From positions 1 through 46,967 of the forward strand of contig JAQGDQ010000923.1 of NCBI GenBank assembly GCA_030141605.1: a stretch of DNA of 46,967 nt, read 5' to 3'. This document shows, piece after piece, positions 40,078 through 46,967 of the stretch (positions within the stretch are counted from its first letter, which is position 1; every line of letters begins with the position of its first letter). This DNA comes from Tubiluchus corallicola (lineage: Eukaryota > Priapulida > Priapulimorpha > Priapulimorphida > Tubiluchidae). The translations under genes were made by a program, and so were the position numbers. The notes under the pieces are model-generated. The model ran no database searches, was not told the DNA's origin, and worked only from the letters and a program-made list of their open reading frames with translations.

Positions 40078-40756
40078 TTAAAAAGCACAAGAAAATCCTC
40101 CACTTACATAAAACTTAAAAATCGTCTCGAAATTTTATACCACTTACGTACTACCTTTTCGTATGGATGGCTTGCATCGGCCGTAACGCTGTATAAAACG
40201 TGTAAATTTAAACTCCCGCGATGACCGTTAGGCGCAGCCATTTTACCTGTAGGTCGTTTGAAACAAGTTTTGATAACAATAAGTGAAGTTTGAAAAAATA
40301 ATCAGAGCATTCGTAGCATATACGTTGCTAATTAAGTAAAATTTTAAATTACTGTATCTTGTCAATAAGATTAAAAATAAGTTTTTGGCTAGTGAGTGGC
40401 GCACACTCGATGATGAGTTAGCGACATTTTACCAATTGGCACAAACATTTTAAATTATTAGTCTAGTTACATAAGTCTTTCCAGCAGGTAAATGAAATGC
40501 TAAGTAATATAGATTTGCACTGAAAGTTTTTTGGGTCATAATTTAACATTGCCTTTTCTTCACATGATTTACGTGTTTTAGTGTCGTCATGTAATCGCGC
40601 CGTCGGAACAATATTGCGGGAGATTTAAAATGCAAACAAACGATAATTGCTTTCAACGCGAATACGATATGTGCATAAAATTGCTGTAAAGTAGTATAAT
40701 TTTTAAAGGCGATTTTTCTGAAACCTATTTCAGGTACCCCTTTTCTTGTCCTTTAA
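40078..40756 (+). mobile_element. Family B MITE, copy 3 (full length)
   Basis: TTAA at 40078-40081 and 40753-40756. Left terminus AAAGCACAAGAAAATCC and right CAGGTACCCCTTTTCTTGTC CT. Colinear with copy 1 over its whole length with scattered substitutions and small indels. Confidence 0.85.
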
Positions 40757-41127
40757 GCGGTAGAGCAATGTCTAAGAATGAACCTTTATTCGTGCTAGTA
40801 TATAAAAAAAATGATAAAGTTAATGTTCTCAGGCTAAAAGCAATTTAAAAGGTAAAACTATAAAGATGCAAATAATTTTTAGCTTACTGAAATTACTAAA
40901 GTCGCGTACATAATGAACGTAATTATTATTAGTTGTCTGGAGAAATCTGTAAACAAGCCATTTCTGAGTTCATCGAATACAATGAAAAGGCAGAGGTCTA
41001 CAATCCACGCATCCACAATCCATCCTTCCTCCCACCAGGTATTCACAACCCTTCCTCCGGTTGCATAACACTAAAAAATGGCACATTTTAGTGTTAGAGC
41101 TACTGTGATGGATAATTGTAATAGTTA

Positions 41128-41570
41128 TTTTTACCTCCGCCAAGGAAGTTTTACTTCAACTCATTTTGTTTGTCTGCTTGTTTGTTTGTCTGCCTGTTTA
41201 TCTGTATGTTTGTCCGTTTGTTTTGGTTGTTTGTCTGTTTGTATGTATGCGTGTATGTTTGTTTGTTTGTCTGTGTTTGTTTGTTTGTTTGTCTTTTGCA
41301 TGTTATACCAGTATGACTATTACGTAAACCTACTTAGATTTCCACGAAACTTTGAGGAGAAGGTGGGTAGGGACAAGAAAGATGCATTTTGGTGCTGTAG
41401 ATTGGATGTTTTTTCACCCTTTCCTATTTTCACAAAACTTGACCAAACACCACTTAGAAAAGATATTCGCGAAGCACTTCGTGGCGGTCTCAGAGGGAGC
41501 GTTATAGCTCTTTGGACTCGGCTTCAGGATAGGGTAATTCTTTTTGTTATTTCCACCAGGAAAAAATAAG
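41128..41570 (+). mobile_element. Dispersed repeat of the CCTCCGCCAAGGA type with (TTTG)n tract
   Basis: Starts TTACCTCCGCCAAGGAAG, followed by a (TTTG/TCTG)n tract (about 41165-41295) and then a TTTCCACGAAACTTTGAGGA segment. I recall this arrangement from interspersed repeats of many marine invertebrate genomes (established knowledge, from memory). The plus frame 41078-41569 spans it. Its second half (SPFPIFTKLDQTPLRKDIRE ... GGLRGSVIALWTRLQDR) is less repeat-like, but I do not recognise it. Confidence 0.5.
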
Positions 41571-43286
41571 TTTCAGGTTCCAGTTCGAGAAATCCTCCCT
41601 TGGAAAGCTGTGTATCGCTGTCTATAATCTATGATTATACATGTATGTATCCTCATAAGCTGTCTTAGTTTGTGAATATATTATAAGATATACGATATCT
41701 CTTAGTCTACTACGATCGGCAAAAATTGAAATTTGCAAAAAAAACATACATCAATAAAGCATAAAGTTAGTTTATACTACCACTATATAAAAATTCTCAG
41801 GCGTGATGGTAGCTGCCATTCACTTGAAAGTTATGAGGTAACTGATGGACTTCGTGACTTTTCGTAAGCGCATCGTGGCTTTCACTTCTGCAGACTACCT
41901 AATATTCATGCAAAAAAATCACAAAATTAGTAAAAACTTATTTACAGTATGCTGATTTTGCACAACTGCTGCAATGAACGGCGTCATTTGTGCAAGAATG
42001 AGCTTTCAAGATGATTGCGACTTTAGCGATTTTAGTGAGAGGAAGCGCTTATGGCTTTTTTATTACTAAATCATTCTAACATTTTCGCAAACATTTGAAA
42101 TAAGCCTGACTTCTGTGAAGGCTTCGCCTTTCCTTTAAGTTACATGCAATGAAATGTTCATAGCTTTCACTGTTTGTTCGAGGGGTCATCTTAGTCGACC
42201 ACTGGCTTTATCGGCTTTACCGCATGTGTCTGTTACTTCGAATGACCTTTGCGATGTTTCTGTGAGCTGGCGTGACTACCAGCAAACTAGTGACCGTTTG
42301 TTTTTGACCACTCGGTTGTTTTTAACTGTTTTGCCAGCTTTATAAATTTAACCCACTTGAATACCAAAATTATCGTTGCCTGAGTTTGCCTTTTTTCAGA
42401 CGTAAGAATGAGCATATTTAGTAGGGATAGGATAGGACAGGGACAATGCAAAGGAAGTAGATAATTTTCCTATAAATAATTCTAAGCAACGTATAATTTT
42501 ATATAATCAGTGCCTATATAAGTGAATCCGTCGAAATGAAAAAACCTTGTGAGTTTCAAAATATTTATAGGCTTATATAAAGAAAGCAAATAAATATTTT
42601 ATTTTTTCACGAAAAATTACTTTTCTGTTACATTTATGCATTAAAAGATTTACTTCTAGACCTAAAACATTACAGTGGTTGTGCATTGTATCGCCATGTA
42701 GACTTCAATCAGCTGCACGTCTGAATCCCAGATTACGGAAACTATGTCAGTTATCTCTGGCGTGATTACTAATAATCGAAGAAACTATGTCTGTCTTTGT
42801 GCTTCACTTAATTCATTAACGATAGTCGATGCGTGCGTGACAAGACTGCTTATGCTGCATGTAAACGTTTCCAGAATTTTGCCTTCTATTAAATATTACA
42901 ATATGGAATAATTTCCCCACATTTTCGGCGAAACTGCTTGCTTGTACTACTTGCTATAACGTTTTTATGTTTCGTAGATGGCTCGTTGATTAATGCCAAG
43001 AAAATTTCTTCCCAGCCACTTTTCCCGGGAGCGTTGTAATAGTTGGTTAGATTAACGCTGGGAGGCGTGATAGATCATCATCATCACCATCATCAGGTGA
43101 ACTGTAATGTACTGCTCTCATACATGGAAGAAACAGCTCTAAAACACACCATAACTTGGCGTAACATCGCACAGAACATGTACTGACACCCTGGCAAAAT
43201 GAATTCAAGTAATTGCGTGTAAAGAAAAAATATCTATTCGAAAGTTGTGCAGCGGGTTCTGCTTGTATTTCTCTACTGTCTGCTAG
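41571..43286. other. AT-rich spacer, possibly upstream of a gene, no coding seen
   Basis: The frame 42154-42345 has no recognisable domain. An ATCATCATCATCACCATCAT tract lies near 43074-43095. The last 30 bases (TGCTTGTATTTCTCTACTGTCTGCTAG) form a good 3' splice site for the exon that follows. Confidence 0.4.
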
Positions 43287-43307
43287 ATCGACGATCTCCG
43301 GGGAAAA

Positions 43308-43365
43308 ATGGGAAATTTAGCAGCTCAAATTGAAAAAGACAGAAGCAGAAGCAAGCCTAAGGAGC
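43308..43365 (+). CDS. Candidate first coding exon (MGNLAAQIEKDRSRSKPKE...)
   Basis: An acceptor (TTTCTCTACTGTCTGCTAG, ending 43286) and a perfect donor (GGAGC, then GTAAGTG, from 43366) bound an exon 43287-43365. ATG at 43308 (context GAAAAATGG) opens 19 codons, MGNLAAQIEKDRSRSKPKE, plus one base (phase 1). MGN at the start would allow N-myristoylation, and RSRSKPK is basic. The rest of the protein would lie downstream. No continuing exon was identified in the remaining 3.6 kb, and I do not recognise the protein. Confidence 0.4.
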
Positions 43366-45607
43366 GTAAGTGAATTATTTTAGTGTTTGTTTCTTTGTAG
43401 TTTAATTTCCTTGAAAGTCATTAGTCATTTGGCTGGCTGGTTCATTTCACTAACAGCTGCACTACCCTTTCACGGTAAAAGACGCCAACTCATTTTTGGC
43501 AAATTTTCAGAAATAAACGAAAATGTTCGTGAATCGAATAAAATTGGCTACATTGAGTACAATGCAATCACATTTTGTCAACAGTGATGTAATTTCAAAA
43601 AGAAACTTGTCAAAACATAAAAAATTTAAGAACTAATTTGTAATTATTAGTTTTTGCTGAATTTTGCACTTGCTGTCTTTGCAATCAGCAAATGTTTTCC
43701 TGGTAAAAGACAGTAAGTCGCTTTACGTCATGCGTTTTTAATTCAATATTCAAGATAAAACACAGAATGCATGCATACATAAGAGTCATAGATTGTAGCA
43801 CTACAAAATTGAAAGGATAAAATGTTATTTTTTATTTAAATGAATTGACTTTATGAGGTATGTACTAGACATCTAAAGAGACTTACGGTCTGTATAGCCC
43901 AACTCGTCATTCTATGATAGAACTTGTCAATTTATTCAAAGTAACACGTAATCTTAGTAAAGAAAATCAAACACCATACCCCTAATCACACAGAATGTTT
44001 ATTAAAAAACAAAGGATAAGCAATATGAAACAACACCATGATATTATGTTTGCGTCCAAATCCACACGGTCATTATTGATGCGTAAGTTGTTATAGAACT
44101 GCCTCATGTTTCTTAGGAGTGCTATCCTAGAGAAGTTTTTTCTAAAAGTGGACAACATAACCAACTACTAAACTCCCAAAAAACGTCAGCTTGAAAAATT
44201 AACAAAATACATTAGTTAAAAGTGCAAAAAAAACAAGATCGGTCACCAAGATTTTGCACAAACAATATAAATTAAAAGAAATTCCTAGAAAATTAGCATT
44301 AAAACAATTGTGACAGTCTAATCTATGATAGTTGAACCTAAAGAATCCATTTCTGTTGCCTTTGTTTCAAAAATGCCGCCGCTTTCCAAACGGCCACCAG
44401 GCGCAAAAACAAATTATACTTATCAGTATTACCAGTATTTTTATCTAAAAAACAAAATAGCAAAATTTTTATCAGTTCGATTTTGTTGACCCTAAAACTG
44501 CTATTATTGGAAGGAAACAGTCAAACACTCAAAAAACGGTGCAGGGTTCCTTACATAATTATGATCTAGCAGAATGGTTAAAAACTTTTGGCTCATTTTG
44601 CCAAAAAAGTTATGAAACTTTGCACAATGCTACCCAATTTATCACCCATCAAGGTGACAAATTCTGGATTTTAGCTCAATCGAAAATCGTCCTAATACGG
44701 CCGCCATTTTCAATATGGCCAACAATATGTGGCTGCTACTAGTTTTTAAAAGCCATAATTCTTTTGTCTTTGCTCTTACAACGGCTATGATAACGATTAT
44801 GGTGTCTAACTAATTATCAGTTTTCAAGGTCAAGGAATGCGTATTTCAAATGGTTAAAAACACCCACAACATCACCACAGTTAGGTTTTCATGACGCTGC
44901 CAAGATCACTGCAGCCGCTTGTGTACTGTAATAGCTACATTGCAAGTCAAACTGCCAAATTATAGTAGCATACTTCGAAGATTAGCATATCTAGTAGCAT
45001 ACTAGCAAGATTTTCGAAAATAAAAAAGTGGCTGTAGCTAGCTTATAAAAGCTGTAGGTGACTGCCATGGGCCTTAAAAAATCATCAGCTATGTCAGCGT
45101 TCAGTGGCAGTACTGCATGCTACCAGAATTTCTGCATCTAGAGACAGAAATGAAATAATAACTTTCGTTTTACAGGCGCCATAATTAATTTCATGTATAT
45201 TGGCAGCTGCATCAGGAACTGTCAGGCTGTCAGTGACCACATGTATCCAAATTTTTCTATCAAAATTTATCCATAAAATAAGCTAACGGCTAAGGAATGT
45301 TTGAAGGAAGGGACTGCATCTCAAATTAATGATTAGTAAATGAAGTTACTGTCTTTTACCATAAATGCTAAGAAAAAATAGCTGAGTTACTGTCATTTAC
45401 CGCTTTGCTAACTTCCTTAGTATTGCGAGTTAGAGCCTAACATTGCAGCTGCAAATAGAACAGCACTTGTAAATCATTTTGAACACATTTACGCTAAAAG
45501 ACAGTAACTCGACTTACTGTCTTTTACCAAACACGGTAGTGCACAATTCTGATACATTAAGGGTAGCCTTTAACATGTACAGCACGATCACTGCCACTGA
45601 CACTGAT
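43366..45607. other. Intron-like or intergenic sequence with dispersed short motifs
   Basis: A 14-base motif GTAAAAGACAGTAA recurs at about 43705, 45344, 45382 (variant), 45496 and 45513 in both orientations; the last two form a hairpin. AT-rich otherwise. Frames 43387-43587, 43982-44164 and 44539-44742 are unsupported. Confidence 0.45.
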
Positions 45608-45965
45608 ACCAATAGCATCATCTCATCATCATCATCGACGTCATCTCAACATCATCATCATCGTCATGATCATCGTCATCATTATCATCATCATCACCAT
45701 CGTCGTCATTATCATCGTCATCATCTCAACATCATCATCATCGTCATGATCATCGTCATCATTATCATCATCATCACCATCGTCGTCATTATCATCGTCA
45801 TCATCATCATCATCATCGTCGTCATCATCACCATCACCATCATTATCATTGCTGTCAGCATTTGATAGCCATCGAGATAATCATCATCATCGTAGCCGTC
45901 GTCGTCATAACCATCATTATCATTATCATCACTGTCGTCGCCTTCATCATCACTGTCTTTCACGA
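45608..45965. repeat. (ATC)n imperfect trinucleotide array with an 80-bp perfect duplication
   Basis: ATC/GTC/ACC triplets run for about 350 bases. Bases 45641-45720 are repeated identically at 45721-45800, including non-ATC punctuation (TCATCTCAAC, TCGTCATGATC). Frames of poly-His, poly-Ile or poly-Met/Asp on both strands are artefacts. Confidence 0.95.
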
Positions 45966-46199
45966 AGTCTCATAATAACCTGTGTGGACAGTATGGTTCT
46001 AAAAGAAAAACCGGTTTCACTCGACCAACTGGTCATTACTAGAAGTATGTTACCATTTACGCCCATAGGCCACTTTGAAGCATAGTGCAATTACACATTA
46101 TCTTTAACAGTTTTGCTATTGATGTTTTTAAAAATCTGCCTTATAAAAATGATTTGTGTTATGTCCATAATCAAAGCTGCGCATTGTCTTTTCCTGCTG

Positions 46200-46771
46200 T
46201 TAAAAGAAGACAGGATGATTTAATACTGCAAAAGCGCTTCTGATAATTAAATAATAGATTAAAAACTTAATTAACGGCGGGCGAGCCCAACTATTGATGA
46301 CATCACAAAATAACATAATTTTCAAAGGCAAAAATATTCCGCGAGCGTCTTGCACGTGTTTGCGAAAGCGAAAATTGAAGTACAGTGCTGCTGTAAGATA
46401 TTCAGTGTGTTGTACTAAAACTAGGCAAGTTTTAAAATAAATATTCAAATTTCTAATTTACCGCTGTGCTCACGCGTGAGGTGTCGAACGTATGTAGTTC
46501 GTCAGAAACTAACACATCTGAACTGAGACCTACAGCACCTGTTTTTGTGCAATGCGATTCCGAAATGCAGGCGCTAGTGCCCGTCTAATTAACGAATGGC
46601 GAAATGCATGTAATAGCGAAGAACTAGTGGCGCGAACGTGAAATTGTGTTCGTGTGGTAATAATTCTTGCACGCAAGTCATTTTTTTAAAAAATAGCATG
46701 TTTCCTTTCAATATCTCGAAGAGTAGATTGTTTTATCCTTCAGTTTAAGATTGGGCACGGTTTTGGTTTAA
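46200..46771 (+). mobile_element. Family A MITE, copy near the right edge
   Basis: TTAA at 46200-46203 and 46768-46771. After AAGAAGACAGGATGATT it lacks about 75 bases present in 5077-5706, then is colinear to TTGGGCACGGTTTTGG. The sequence beyond it (46772-46945) is the inverted counterpart of 4130-4356, so this copy and 4357-4938 share both element and flank. Confidence 0.85.
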
Positions 46772-46967
46772 GCTCGATGTCAATATTAATATTAATGTTG
46801 GTGAAACCGCGATAAGAAACCACTTCAGATGTCTTGCTATTGTTAAAATTTGTGTAGTAAAGGCAATTTTAAAGGGAAAGTAAAGGCAATTTTAGTGTAT
46901 GTCCCGAAAAACTTTCAACACAAAGTTATTTGGCTTCGTCTCACACTTACTTGTTTTTAGATTTTTT
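46772..46967 (-). mobile_element. Inverted copy of the 4130-4356 flank, cut by the window end
   Basis: Includes GAAACCACTTCAGATGTCTT, TTAAAATTTGTGTAGTAAAG, ATTTTAGTGTATGTCCCGAA and CAACACAAAGTTATTTGGCT, all reverse complements of words at 4130-4330. The 64-base block that is duplicated on the left is single here, apart from a short AAGGCAATTTTA duplication. Confidence 0.8.

Noticed and set aside
45479-46085. Poly-His, poly-Ile and Met/Asp-rich frames
   Set aside because: Translations of the (ATC)n array on both strands, not conserved proteins.

Overview
The window reads as nuclear DNA of an animal, most likely a marine invertebrate. It is AT-rich, gene-poor and intron-like. It carries eukaryotic splice and polyadenylation signals, non-LTR retrotransposon relics, many short TTAA-flanked or inverted-terminal-repeat elements, and four long minisatellite arrays. 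No operon, Shine-Dalgarno site or bacterial gene organisation is visible. The species cannot be named from the sequence.

The only full-length gene I can support is a single-exon type II membrane glycosyltransferase of family GT11 (alpha-1,2-fucosyltransferase-like) at 13942-15054 on the plus strand. An apparent 3' splice site lies just before it and an AATAAA 67 bases after its stop. Its neighbourhood holds a roughly 208-bp direct repeat on each side, and the downstream copy lies inside a TTAA-flanked MITE. Less certain coding pieces are a minus-strand terminal exon at 17160-17266, a plus-strand first coding exon (MGNLAAQ...) at 43308-43365 with a perfect GTAAGT donor, a 36-base microexon candidate at 32839-32874, and a 54-codon acidic ORF at 33630-33794.

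Layout: 1-2382 is a 45-bp satellite. 2383-7445 is a mosaic of MITEs containing a 1.3-kb foldback palindrome. 7446-9708 is a 33-bp satellite with higher-order structure. 9709-13290 is AT-rich and nearly empty. 13291-16370 is the fucosyltransferase block. 16370-19500 holds the candidate minus-strand exon(s), LINE relics and a 23-bp satellite. 19500-29545 is dispersed repeats with a minus-strand LINE C-terminus, a (TGCGTG)n tract and several MITEs. 29548-31085 is a 31-bp satellite. 31086-46967 is again a MITE mosaic with a second large inverted pair, a GIY-YIG-type retroelement relic, (CA/CG)n and (ATC)n tracts, and the candidate first exon near 43.3 kb.

Two themes stand out. First, at least four short element families (A, B, E and P below) sit between TTAA tetranucleotides, as piggyBac-type transposition would leave them; families A and B also share near-identical termini and a stretch of interior sequence. 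Second, the four minisatellites have unrelated units (45, 33, 31 and 23 bp), and three show variant patterns that imply multi-monomer duplication. Long open frames over these arrays are by-products of the repeat unit and are not treated as genes.
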